From JANLUX01 sp031366005 (GTDB lineage Bacteria; Bacteroidota; Bacteroidia; AKYH767-A; OLB10): 64,000 nucleotides of DNA. Shown here piece by piece: positions 18,219 through 26,539 of the stretch. Under the pieces are notes generated by a model that was not told the origin of the DNA, searched no databases, and saw nothing but the letters and a program-made list of their open reading frames with translations. Position numbers and translations under genes: made by a program. Location: contig JANLZB010000076.1 of NCBI GenBank assembly GCA_031366005.1, positions 99,758-163,757 of the forward strand, in the 5' to 3' direction. Within the stretch, counting starts at the first letter, position 1. Each line of letters begins with the position of its first letter.

Positions 18219-19719
18219 TTGAAAATTTATTTCTGTATAACTTATAACTCTGATTACCTTTTTCAGATACTACTTCTTCGTTGGCAAACCCTGCTTTCAG
18301 AAAAATATTGTAAGAAGCAATGTTGTCCGTTTTTATATATGCTGTGATTACTGAACCGGGATTTTTTTCAATATAATCATCACATGCAGTTTTTAACATT
18401 TCAACACCGAGTGATTTACCTCTGAAATTTTCATCAATTGAAATGCCGATTACAATCTCATTTTCAATTTTATCAATTCTTACCTGACCCACAGTGTTAC
18501 CCAGATCATTAGAAAACAAATAAAATTTACAATCATCAGAATTTAATTTTGTCTTAAACCAACTTACATGATCCTGATAACTGACTTGTTCCGTGTTAAA
18601 GGAATTGGAACGAACTAAAGGATCGTTAGTCCATTTAAAATACAGATCAGTATCTGATGCATCTGCCATTCTAAAATTTAATTTTTCGGTTACGAGTTCT
18701 TTGAATACATCCAACAGCCGCTCCGAAGACCTGGCATCAATCATCTTACTTTGGTTTTTAATCTGCTCATTAAATATTTCCGTGTCCTGAAATAATTTTT
18801 CAAAATTAATTCTTATGTCATCAACACTTAATTGATTCAGGTTATTAAAGTCAACAGTTGAATTATATTTAATCAGCGTTTTCAGAATACCAAGCTGGTT
18901 TTCGGCAGTATAACCTGAAATCAAACCAATGCCTGTAGCACAACATTCGAACGATATAGTGCTTGCAGGACAAATTGCAACATCGCAGCTTTGCAAAAGT
19001 TTTTTTAATTCTTTAGCATTAATATTAAAATGAGTAATGATTTTTACCTGTTTATTTTTTTTTATTAAATCCTGGATGCTTTGCAGATTTAGATTAATCG
19101 AGCCAAGCATAAGATGTATCTCAGTTATTCCTTTAACATTTAATAATGCCTGAGTAAATTTTAATGAGAGATTGTTTATATCTGCAGCGCCCATGCTGAT
19201 AAACACTTTTGATATTGTGTTTACTTTTTTAGGTGTTAAAGAAGTTGTTAAAAATTCTTTGCGTAGCAAAATGTAGTTTAAGCCAAGAAAAAATTTTGTG
19301 TATGGTTCTGCAGAATAATCTGATTGTTGAATCTCATCAGCGTGATTAATAATTGCATCGGCTACATGATGCCATTCATGTAAATCATCAATAGCAACTA
19401 ATTTAGCATTGGAAGCTTTGATGGTTTTTTGATAATCGGTTTTAAAATTATATCCATCTAATACAATAATGTCAAGCGGTTTAATGTGTGAATAAAAAGA
19501 AGAAGCATCTTCAGAAAAATTATTTGTCTGTGGAAGAACAATTATATCATTAGTGCTTTCACTGATTTTATCTATTACACTTTTGTCGGTTTGCTGTAAT
19601 GCAAATGCAATTGAAAAATCATCTTTAAGCATATCAGCTAAAGCAAGTGAACGCACCACATGTCCCATTCCTAACGATGCACCTCCATCCGCACGAAAAA
19701 TCACTCTACGGTTTTTCAT
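18208..19719 (-). CDS. pseG-pseH: Bifunctional PseG-PseH: UDP-sugar hydrolase fused to N-acetyltransferase
   Basis: 503 residues, two domains. Residues 1 to about 340 are a PseG-type GT-B fold UDP-2,4-diacetamido-2,4,6-trideoxy-beta-L-altropyranose hydrolase: FRADGGASLGMGHVVRSLALA with the catalytic histidine at H20, IVLDGYNF, FISMGAADINNLS, and AICPASTISFECCATG in the C-terminal half. Residues 347-503 are a GNAT domain: MADASDTDLYFKWTNDPLVR is typical of PseH, and the acetyl-CoA loop is ENFRGKSLGVEM. PseH acetylates C4 of the aminosugar; PseG then removes UDP, so the fusion joins consecutive steps. It overlaps pseF by 14 bases and pseI by 11. Confidence 0.9.
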   Translation of the reverse strand: MKNRRVIFRADGGASLGMGHVVRSLALADMLKDDFSIAFALQQTDKSVIDKISESTNDIIVLPQTNNFSEDASSFYSHIKPLDIIVLDGYNFKTDYQKTIKASNAKLVAIDDLHEWHHVADAIINHADEIQQSDYSAEPYTKFFLGLNYILLRKEFLTTSLTPKKVNTISKVFISMGAADINNLSLKFTQALLNVKGITEIHLMLGSINLNLQSIQDLIKKNKQVKIITHFNINAKELKKLLQSCDVAICPASTISFECCATGIGLISGYTAENQLGILKTLIKYNSTVDFNNLNQLSVDDIRINFEKLFQDTEIFNEQIKNQSKMIDARSSERLLDVFKELVTEKLNFRMADASDTDLYFKWTNDPLVRSNSFNTEQVSYQDHVSWFKTKLNSDDCKFYLFSNDLGNTVGQVRIDKIENEIVIGISIDENFRGKSLGVEMLKTACDDYIEKNPGSVITAYIKTDNIASYNIFLKAGFANEEVVSEKGNQSYKLYRNKFSSDE

Positions 19720-20401
19720 TTAGTAATTTGTATTTCATTTCTGCAAGTTTCCAATCAGTTTCATTATCTATATCCTGAGCCTGCATTTCATCAATGATAA
19801 TTGCGCCTGAATTTTTTGTAAAAAGTGTTCTGTCTTTTAAAAATGAATCAACCTTAATCCAATAAAACTGACCTGCGTCATGATAAGCAGCGGGTAAATC
19901 CTGTGACCGTATTTCTAAATTCTCCGGAAACATCATTTCCACTTTCTGCGCTTCTTTTATTCGCAAACTTCGCTGTATAGGATAACCAAATCTGCACACA
20001 GGAAAAACGCTGGTGTAATTATTATTATTTAATAAGTTATATCCTTCTGTTAAAGATGGTTTTGTAATAAATGGAGCAGTGGGATAGAGGCAACAGGCAA
20101 ATTCATATTGTTGATTGGTGTCTTTTAATTGCTGAATTACTTCAATAATTACATTAGATGTTGTAGCAAAATCATCTGAAGTTTTTGCGCTTCTGTAAAA
20201 TGGAATTGTTGCTCCATATTGTTTTGAAATTTCTGCTATTTCGTTATCATCAGTAGAAACCATTACCTCATCAAACAAACCGGATTGCAATGCAACTTCA
20301 ATGGAATAGGCGATGATGGGTTTGCCATGGAAAAGCTTAATATTTTTTCGCGGGATTCGTTTACTTCCTCCACGTGCAGGAATGATAGCGAGTTTACTCA
20401 T
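19706..20401 (-). CDS. pseF: Pseudaminic acid cytidylyltransferase (CMP-Pse synthetase)
   Basis: 231 residues, the CMP-sialic acid synthetase fold. The N-terminal nucleotide-binding motif LAIIPARGGSKRIPRKNIK (residues 4-22) is followed by GKPIIAYSIEVAL, VMVSTDDNEIAEIS and YPTAPFI. Late motifs AGQFYWIKVDSF and DIDNETDWKLAE are typical of PseF. It activates pseudaminic acid with CTP for transfer. Start at 20401, 20 bases after the pseB stop; it overlaps the pseG-pseH start by 14 bases. Confidence 0.92.
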   Translation of the reverse strand: MSKLAIIPARGGSKRIPRKNIKLFHGKPIIAYSIEVALQSGLFDEVMVSTDDNEIAEISKQYGATIPFYRSAKTSDDFATTSNVIIEVIQQLKDTNQQYEFACCLYPTAPFITKPSLTEGYNLLNNNNYTSVFPVCRFGYPIQRSLRIKEAQKVEMMFPENLEIRSQDLPAAYHDAGQFYWIKVDSFLKDRTLFTKNSGAIIIDEMQAQDIDNETDWKLAEMKYKLLNEKP

Positions 20402-20421
20402 TGTAAAAAGAAAAGAAAATT

Positions 20422-21432
20422 TCAGACATGAAAATCATCATCAACATTTTTTGTAATCAGTTCTCTTAATTCTTCAATGGATAGCCACTCCTTATTTGTA
20501 CCGGATGAATAATTAAATCCTTCGCTTACTTTTTTAGCATTAAAGTGATTTACAAAATCAATCAATTTCCAATTAGGTACCTGTGGAAGAATTGCATAAT
20601 ATTTACCCATATCATAAGTGGAAAACGAATCAGAAGAGGTGATCATTTCTTCATGCACTTTTTCACCGGGCCGGATACCGACTATGCGATGTTCACAGTC
20701 AGGTCCTATTGCCATTGCAAGATCAGTAACCTTATAAGAAGGGATTTTTGGAACAAACAATTCACCGCCCCAGGCATTATCTAAAGCGTGCAGAACCATA
20801 TCTACTGCTTCGGGAAGCAGTATGTTAAACCGTGTCATAGTGGGATCGGTAATGGGCAACATTTTTTCTTTTCTTTTTTTGAGGAAGAAAGGAATAACCG
20901 ATCCATTTGATCCCATCACGTTTCCATAACGAACGACAGAAAATTTTATCTTCTTAAGACCTTTAATATTATTGGCTGCAATAAATAATTTATCAGAAGC
21001 AAGTTTGGTGGCACCATATAAATTAATCGGTGCTGCAGCCTTATCAGTGGATAAGGCAACCACATTGTCAACTTCGGATTCAAGACACGCCATAATGAGA
21101 TTTTCTGCACCAATGATATTTGTCTTAATGCACTCCATCGGATTGTATTCTGCAATGTGAACATGTTTCATCGCAGCAGCATGTACAACAGTGTCAATTC
21201 CTTTTAATGCCATGCGGATACGATCCTGGTCTCTTACATCACCAATAAAAAAACGCAACTGCGGAAACTTATCATGCGGATAATCAATTTCCATCTGGTG
21301 CTGCTTCTGCTCATCACGCGAGAAAATTACCAGGCGCTTGATATCGGGATATTTTTCAAGGACAATTTTTACAAAAGCCCTTCCGAATGAACCTGTTCCG
21401 CCAGTGATTAAAATAGATTTATTGTTTAACAT
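20422..21432 (-). CDS. pseB: UDP-N-acetylglucosamine 4,6-dehydratase (inverting)
   Basis: 336 residues, short-chain dehydrogenase fold. ILITGGTGSFGRAFVKI carries the NADP motif; the active site is visible as LSTDKAAAPINLYGATKLASDKL, with D and K of the DKA segment plus Y-x3-K, characteristic of PseB/FlaA1. PseB dehydrates UDP-GlcNAc and inverts C5, the first step to pseudaminic acid. The C-terminal IRPGEKVHEEMI segment is also typical. Its start overlaps the wzt stop by 14 bases. PseC, which would aminate the product, does not follow it as it usually does. Confidence 0.92.
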   Translation of the reverse strand: MLNNKSILITGGTGSFGRAFVKIVLEKYPDIKRLVIFSRDEQKQHQMEIDYPHDKFPQLRFFIGDVRDQDRIRMALKGIDTVVHAAAMKHVHIAEYNPMECIKTNIIGAENLIMACLESEVDNVVALSTDKAAAPINLYGATKLASDKLFIAANNIKGLKKIKFSVVRYGNVMGSNGSVIPFFLKKRKEKMLPITDPTMTRFNILLPEAVDMVLHALDNAWGGELFVPKIPSYKVTDLAMAIGPDCEHRIVGIRPGEKVHEEMITSSDSFSTYDMGKYYAILPQVPNWKLIDFVNHFNAKKVSEGFNYSSGTNKEWLSIEELRELITKNVDDDFHV

Positions 21433-22732
21433 AATTTTTTATGTTGAAGGTATATTTTTTCCCATCATTGAATTCCCATTGATAGGGAATGACAGGGGAA
21501 ACAGTATCAGCAGCAATAGTATCAGACAGCACATCATTTAATCCAACATCCGACAATATGGTGCTGATACTGAATATGGCCACATCCTTTGAATCTGAAA
21601 TAGGTGTAACTCCATCATCAGCTCTTATTCCCATGTGAATGGTATATTGTCCTGTTAATAAAGGCACATTTAAGAAAGTGCATTTGATGATATTTTTACC
21701 TTTTGCCAAACTGCTTGTCCTGTATCCATCAATTAGTCCTGATGCATTGGTAACTGGTCCACGGTGAGACTTGATGGCGATCCAAATGTAAGGCTTGATA
21801 AAATCATGCAGTGAATTCAATTCTGCCTCCACCTCTATATTATCACCAAACTGAAAATTGTTCTGAATATTTTTATTGGTATCTCTCAAAGTTATTTTTT
21901 CAATAATAACTTTTTCTTCTCCACTGTTTTTTCCAACAATAAACTCACCTGAACCGTCAATACTACCACTAAAATAAATTCCTGTAATTTTTTCAGTATC
22001 TCCTGATGCCTGAACTTTTCCCTTGTCTAATAAAATAGCCTTATTACATAAAGTATTAATGGCTCCCATATTATGACTCACAAACAAAACAGTTCTGCCA
22101 TGCCCTTTACTCACTTCTTCCATTTTTCCCAAACACTTTTTCTGGAACTGCGCATCACCCACTGCAAGCACTTCATCTACAATTAAAATTTCTGGTTCGA
22201 GATGAGCTGCAACAGCAAATGCTAAGCGAACATACATTCCGCTTGAATAACGTTTAACGGGAGTATCTAAAAATTTTTCTACTTCTGCGAAAGCAACTAT
22301 CTCATCAAACTTACTTTTAATTTCTGTTTTGTTCATTCCAAGAATGGCACCATTGAGAAAAATATTTTCCCTGCCGGTGAGTTCAGGATGAAAACCTGTA
22401 CCCACTTCGAGCAGGCTTGCAACGCGACCATCAATGGTGATTGTTCCGGTGGTTGGTTCGGTAATGCGGCTTAATATTTTCAGCAGTGTGGATTTGCCTG
22501 CACCATTGCGACCAATAATACCAATGCGATCACCCTGGTTTACTTCAAAATTAATATCCTTTAATGCCCAGAAGATTTCGGATTTCGGAATTGAAATTTC
22601 GGATTTCTTTGAAAAGATATTTTTTGTTTTATGAACAATAACATCACGCAAGGCAACATATTTTTCCTGTTGCTGATGTTTAAGTAAATAACTCTTGCTA
22701 AGATTTTCAACCTTAATGATTGGTTCGCTCAT
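21419..22732 (-). CDS. wzt: Polysaccharide ABC exporter ATP-binding protein with C-terminal carbohydrate-binding domain
   Basis: 437 residues. The ATPase domain has Walker A GRNGAGKST (74-82), the signature YSSGMYVRLAFAVAAHLEP and Walker B ILIVDEVLAVGD, as in O-antigen and teichoic acid exporters (Wzt/TagH/KpsT). Residues from about 265 to 437 form an extra Wzt_C-type beta-sandwich that in Wzt binds the chain terminus and couples length control to export. With the Wzm permease upstream it exports an undecaprenyl-linked glycan across the inner membrane. A 200-base spacer separates it from wzm. Confidence 0.92.
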   Translation of the reverse strand: MSEPIIKVENLSKSYLLKHQQQEKYVALRDVIVHKTKNIFSKKSEISIPKSEIFWALKDINFEVNQGDRIGIIGRNGAGKSTLLKILSRITEPTTGTITIDGRVASLLEVGTGFHPELTGRENIFLNGAILGMNKTEIKSKFDEIVAFAEVEKFLDTPVKRYSSGMYVRLAFAVAAHLEPEILIVDEVLAVGDAQFQKKCLGKMEEVSKGHGRTVLFVSHNMGAINTLCNKAILLDKGKVQASGDTEKITGIYFSGSIDGSGEFIVGKNSGEEKVIIEKITLRDTNKNIQNNFQFGDNIEVEAELNSLHDFIKPYIWIAIKSHRGPVTNASGLIDGYRTSSLAKGKNIIKCTFLNVPLLTGQYTIHMGIRADDGVTPISDSKDVAIFSISTILSDVGLNDVLSDTIAADTVSPVIPYQWEFNDGKKYTFNIKNYVKQ

Positions 22733-22932
22733 GGGTGTTTGAAGCCTTCGGTGTTAAATCTTTGTGACGCTATTTGAATATCTGCAGCAGGAAATCTCAA
22801 TGATGTATAATTAAGCGTGCAAAAATAGTTATTGAGGATAATTGAGTATTAAGGTAATTAGGGTAATTGAGTAATTGGGGAAATAGGAATTACTTAATTA
22901 CTTCAATTACTTTAATTACCCAACCACTAATT
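22733..22932. repeat. AT-rich spacer with interrupted inverted repeat of GTAATT words
   Basis: Between wzm and wzt. Positions 22853-22920 contain several GGTAATTA/GGGTAATTG words followed by the complementary AATTACTT/CAATTAC/TTAATTACC words, so the stretch can fold into an imperfect long hairpin of about 25 bases per arm. No T-run follows, so a terminator is not clear; it could adjust wzt relative to wzm expression. Confidence 0.5.
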
Positions 22933-23766
22933 CTAAATAACATCAGCAAAACTTTTTTCCATTCGCCTGAAATACCAGATGCCAAGAACAAGAAAAAAAA
23001 TACTGATGCAAACGGAGATGATAAATCCCTGCCAGTAAATTTTGATGTTATCTCCTAATATTGACCACCTGAAACCATCTATGACACCCACCATTGGATT
23101 TAATGAATAAATAAATTTAAAAACCTGTGGTATCCTTGTACTCTCGTAAATATCAGCACTGCTGAATGCAACCGGAGAAGCGTACAATCCAAACTGAACA
23201 ATGAAGGGAATGATGTAACGGAAGTCGCGGTATTTTACATTGAGCGCTGAAATTAATACACCGGTTCCCAATGCTGTAATAATGGCAAGGAGTAAAAACA
23301 ATGGTAAAAAAAATATTTGCGGGGCAGGAGGGAAGCGGTAAATAATCATCAGCGCCAGCAGGATTACAAATGAAATTAAAAAATCAATCAGGCAAACGAT
23401 AACGGTGCTTGCAGGGACTATAAGACGTGGAAAATAAACTTTGGTAAGGAGATTGGAATTTGCAATTAATGAATTGCTTGATTCGCTAAACGCACTGGAA
23501 AAAAACTGCCACGGCAAAGTTGCAGCAGCCACCAGCAAAACCCGCGGAACTCCCTGGTGAGGAATGGAAAACATCCAGCCAATGAACCAGAATGCAGCAA
23601 TTGTTAAAAGCGGACGTAATACATTCCAGATGATTCCGATTGCTGTCTGCTTGTACCTGACCTTTACATCGCGCCAGGCAAGAAAATAAAACAAACCGCG
23701 AAAACGCCAGAGGTCTTCCCAGTAATGTTTGCGCAGCTTGCCTGCCTGGATGATGATGCGTTGCAT
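22933..23766 (-). CDS. wzm: Polysaccharide ABC exporter permease (ABC-2 type)
   Basis: 277 residues with six hydrophobic segments, preceded by a cytosolic amphipathic start containing the family motif LWRFRGLFYFLAWRDVKVRYKQTAIGIIWNVLRPL (spread over about residues 19-53). This is the signature of Wzm/KpsM/TagG ABC-2 permeases. With Wzt it flips the finished lipid-linked polysaccharide. It is the first gene of the locus; 85 bases separate it from the upstream rny, on the same strand, so some read-through is possible. Confidence 0.92.
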   Translation of the reverse strand: MQRIIIQAGKLRKHYWEDLWRFRGLFYFLAWRDVKVRYKQTAIGIIWNVLRPLLTIAAFWFIGWMFSIPHQGVPRVLLVAAATLPWQFFSSAFSESSNSLIANSNLLTKVYFPRLIVPASTVIVCLIDFLISFVILLALMIIYRFPPAPQIFFLPLFLLLAIITALGTGVLISALNVKYRDFRYIIPFIVQFGLYASPVAFSSADIYESTRIPQVFKFIYSLNPMVGVIDGFRWSILGDNIKIYWQGFIISVCISIFFLVLGIWYFRRMEKSFADVI

Positions 23767-23851
23767 GTAGCAAGTTTAAAGTTTAAGGTTTGAAGTTTAA
23801 AGTTACGTGCGATTGCAACCGTAAACCGTAAAATGGAAACCGTAAACTAAT
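23767..23851. repeat. Intergenic short tandem repeats (AGTTTAA and ACCGTAAA words)
   Basis: The spacer between rny and wzm is almost wholly repetitive: AGTTTAA-type heptamers at 23773-23805 and three ACCGTAAA/AACCGTAAA words at 23818-23847. The same AGTTTAA words occur at 2289-2316 and at 54634. No promoter or terminator is convincingly visible inside it. Confidence 0.55.
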
Positions 23852-25417
23852 TTACTTCGCGTAATTAACCGCTCTTGTTTCCCGAATAACAGTAACCTTC
23901 ACCTGTCCGGGGTAAGTCATTTCGGTTTGTATGCGGGTTGCTATATCAAAAGAAAGCTGCTCAGTTTGTTTGTCATCCATTTTATCACTTTCAACGATCA
24001 CACGTAACTCACGACCTGCCTGAATTGCAAAAGCTTTCTCAACTCCTTTATATGCGGAAGCTAGCGCTTCCAGATCTTTAAGGCGTTTCATGTATTGTTC
24101 CACAATCTCTCTGCGTGCACCAGGGCGGGCACCTGAAATTGCATCGCAAACCTGAACAATAGGGGAGATAATGCTGGTCATTTCAATCTCGTCATGATGC
24201 GCACCAATAGCATTTAAAATTTCAGGATGTTCTTTAAACCGTTCAGCCATTTTCATACCTGCAATTGCGTGTGGAAGCTCGGTGTCTTCTTCTGAAACTT
24301 TTCCTATATCATGCAGTAATCCGGCACGCTTTGCAAGCTTGGTGTTTAATCCCATTTCAGCAGCCATCAATGCACAAAGGTTAGCCACTTCACGACTGTG
24401 CTGTAAAAGATTTTGTCCGTAACTCGACCGGTATTTCATTCTTCCCACAATGCGGATTAATTCTGGGGCGAGACCATGAATGCCGAGATCAATGGTGGTG
24501 CGTTTTCCTGTTTCCACAATCTCTTCTTCCAGCTGGCGCTTTACTTTATTCACTACTTCTTCAATGCGTGCAGGGTGAATTCGTCCGTCAGAAACCAATT
24601 GATGTAAAGCAAGGCGAGCCAACTCTCTGCGAACCGGATCGAAACCAGAAAGTATGATTGCTTCCGGTGTATCATCCACAATAATTTCTATTCCGGTGGC
24701 AGCTTCCAAAGCGCGGATGTTTCTTCCTTCACGACCAATGATCCGTCCTTTTACCTCATCATTATCAATATGAAAAACTGTTACTGCATTTTCAATGGCA
24801 TGTTCAGTTGCCACACGTTGAATGGTTTGAATAACAATTTTCTTGGCTTCTTTATTTGCCTGCAGCTTTGCCTCATCCATTGTTTCTTTAATGAATGACA
24901 TGGCATTTGTTTTTGCTTCCGCTTTAAGTGCTTCGGTTAATTGTGTTTTTGCTTCATCGGCAGAAAGCCCTGCAATTTTCTCTAAAGCCTGCACTTGTTT
25001 CTGGTGTGCTTTTTCTAACTCTTCTTTACGTCTTGCAATTATTTCTATCTGCTGATTAAGATTGGTTTGAATAGCATCAATCTCAGCCTGCTTTCGCTTG
25101 CTTTGCTCTATCTGCTGATTGAGTCCGCTTTCTTTTTGTTTGATACGGTTTTCAGCAACAGTGATGTTTTTATCTTTTTCAGCAATGTGTTTTTCGTGCT
25201 CGGTTTTTAACTGGTAAAACTTGTCTTTAGCTTCAATGGTTTTGTCCTTAACATAAAGTTCCCCTTTGGCTTGTGCTTCTTTAATTATTGCATTTGCTTT
25301 TTCCTCAGCTGTTTCCACTATGCCTTTGTTGGATTTGCGCGTTACCAGATAAGTTACTACACTACCCGCAATAAGTGATGCAACTGCTGCTATGATGATT
25401 GTGATTGTTATATCCAT
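23852..25417 (-). CDS. rny: Ribonuclease Y
   Basis: 521 residues, the normal length. An N-terminal membrane anchor (about 4-24), a long coiled coil (about 35-200), a KH RNA-binding domain with VKGRIIGREGRNIRALEAATG, and an HD hydrolase domain with LLQHSREVANLCALMA and AGLLHDIGK. It is the membrane-bound endoribonuclease that starts mRNA decay. The order zapA, candidate 6S RNA, rny on one strand is shown here. Confidence 0.96.
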   Translation of the reverse strand: MDITITIIIAAVASLIAGSVVTYLVTRKSNKGIVETAEEKANAIIKEAQAKGELYVKDKTIEAKDKFYQLKTEHEKHIAEKDKNITVAENRIKQKESGLNQQIEQSKRKQAEIDAIQTNLNQQIEIIARRKEELEKAHQKQVQALEKIAGLSADEAKTQLTEALKAEAKTNAMSFIKETMDEAKLQANKEAKKIVIQTIQRVATEHAIENAVTVFHIDNDEVKGRIIGREGRNIRALEAATGIEIIVDDTPEAIILSGFDPVRRELARLALHQLVSDGRIHPARIEEVVNKVKRQLEEEIVETGKRTTIDLGIHGLAPELIRIVGRMKYRSSYGQNLLQHSREVANLCALMAAEMGLNTKLAKRAGLLHDIGKVSEEDTELPHAIAGMKMAERFKEHPEILNAIGAHHDEIEMTSIISPIVQVCDAISGARPGARREIVEQYMKRLKDLEALASAYKGVEKAFAIQAGRELRVIVESDKMDDKQTEQLSFDIATRIQTEMTYPGQVKVTVIRETRAVNYAK

Positions 25418-25418
25418 A

Positions 25419-25470
25419 TATGAGTTATAAGTTTTGAATTATGAGTTATGAATTTAATTTAAATACAGAC
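25419..25470. repeat. ATGAGTTAT word repeats upstream of rny
   Basis: Between the candidate 6S RNA terminator and the rny start. The 13-base word ATGAGTTATGAAT at 25441-25453 is found again exactly at 61414-61426 in front of parC, and a related ATGAGTTATAAG word lies at 25420. See the finding on intergenic repeat words. Confidence 0.5.
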
Positions 25471-25643
25471 AAAAAAAAGCCCGCAATAAATCCTGTGAGT
25501 GTGATAAACCCCGTTATGTTACGGTCGGATAAAGCCGGCTGGTTCATGTTTTCCATTCAAGATGGACATGCAATCCACAACCTGAGTCTTTGCTCCTGTT
25601 TATGTAATGTTGAGTTTACAACTGCGATCAGAATTTATGCGGG
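25471..25643 (-). ncRNA. ssrS: Candidate 6S RNA
   Basis: A 173-base non-coding stretch between zapA and rny that folds into a long rod. The outer stem pairs CCCGCA-TAAATTCTG (from 25643) with CAGGATTTA-T-TGCGGG: 15 base pairs with one bulged base and one G-U pair. It is followed directly by eight T residues (25478-25471), a terminator-like end. Inside, a central open region carries a small hairpin on each side (GTTG/CAAC; CCGT/ACGG), and the tip is a hairpin built from GGTT/AACC, CATGT/ACATG and TCCAT/ATGGA. Closing stem, central bubble and terminal hairpin are the plan of 6S RNA, and a zapA neighbour is known for 6S in Proteobacteria. Base-level family match was not tested. Confidence 0.6.
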
Positions 25644-25696
25644 TTTTTTCGCATAAGGTGAATGATTAATTCACCACAATATTTTTAAGAACGGTA

Positions 25697-25993
25697 TTAA
25701 AGACTATTGATATAATCACCCAGTTTTTCCTGAAGAATTTTTACCCGGTGCATTCCTTCTTCTTGTTCAGATTCAGCTTTTGATTTCCTTTTCAATTGTT
25801 CAGCCGTGTATTGAAGTGCAAACATAGCTAACATATCCTGCGGATCTTTGATGCCATGATTTTTTTGCAATTCATCCAGTCGTTCACTGATAAATTTTGC
25901 AGTAGCCTGAACTCCGGCTTCTTCCTCAGGATTTACCTTTATAGAATATGTCCTGTTAGCAATCTGTACTTGTATGGAAATGTTTTCTTTCAC
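25697..25993 (-). CDS. zapA: Cell division protein ZapA
   Basis: 98 residues. The N-terminal beta-rich part SIQVQIANRTYSIKVNPEEEAGVQATAKFISERLDEL is the ZapA globular head, followed by an alpha-helical coiled coil (about 45-95) with DPQDMLAMFALQYTAEQL. ZapA binds and cross-links FtsZ filaments at the division site. It is 9 bases downstream of the coiled-coil protein gene and upstream of the candidate 6S RNA on the same strand. Confidence 0.9.
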   Translation of the reverse strand: MKENISIQVQIANRTYSIKVNPEEEAGVQATAKFISERLDELQKNHGIKDPQDMLAMFALQYTAEQLKRKSKAESEQEEGMHRVKILQEKLGDYINSL

Positions 25994-26002
25994 TGAATGC
26001 TT

Positions 26003-26296
26003 TTAATTATTAAGAAGGGCAAGGCACTTATCAATCTCTTTTATGTATTCGTTTATTTTAGTTTTAACCTGACGGGTATCCTGTTCGCCCGATCCCGTCA
26101 ATGCCTGGGCTAATTTAAGTGTTTTTATCTGTTCGGTAAGATTAGCAATTTTATTTTGTTGATTTTCTTTATCAACGCTTAATTGTTGATTGCTCAATTT
26201 TAATGAAGCATTTTCTTTTAGCGATTGATTGTGCAATTCTATCAATTGCTTTATTTGTTTCTCAAGGGTTGAAACAGTTGTTGAAAACGCTTCCAT
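26003..26296 (-). CDS. Small coiled-coil protein upstream of zapA
   Basis: 97 residues, almost wholly heptad-like coiled coil (residues 5-65: TLEKQIKQLIELHNQSLKEN and onward), with a short predicted helical tail INEYIKEIDKCLALL. No known domain. Proteins like this sit directly upstream of zapA in many Bacteroidota, suggesting a ZapB-like division role; this is an inference from position and coiled-coil form, not from sequence identity to ZapB. Confidence 0.7.
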   Translation of the reverse strand: MEAFSTTVSTLEKQIKQLIELHNQSLKENASLKLSNQQLSVDKENQQNKIANLTEQIKTLKLAQALTGSGEQDTRQVKTKINEYIKEIDKCLALLNN

Positions 26297-26539
26297 AAAT
26301 CAGTGATTTTGAACTTGCAAGCAAATGTAAACAATGTGATTATTTAATAATCAGGGTTTGGAAAATTTTATCAACTACCATACGTTAATGAAAATTCGTT
26401 AAATAAGACTTTATTATCTTGACATACACCAAACAAATTCGGAATATTAGAGGTAATTATTGTAATTTGCAACACATATATGAAACTTTTGGTGTCCTTT
26501 TCCTGTTTACCTGCAATTATGTTATCTGCTTTTAAAAGA

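Noticed and set aside
25441..25656. 71-residue plus-strand reading frame between rny and zapA
   Set aside because: Low-complexity composition, no domain, and it lies antisense to the candidate 6S RNA structure, which explains the sequence better.
26419..26424. TTGACA, looks like a sigma-70 -35 box
   Set aside because: No matching -10 element at 16-18 bases and Bacteroidota promoters use different boxes.
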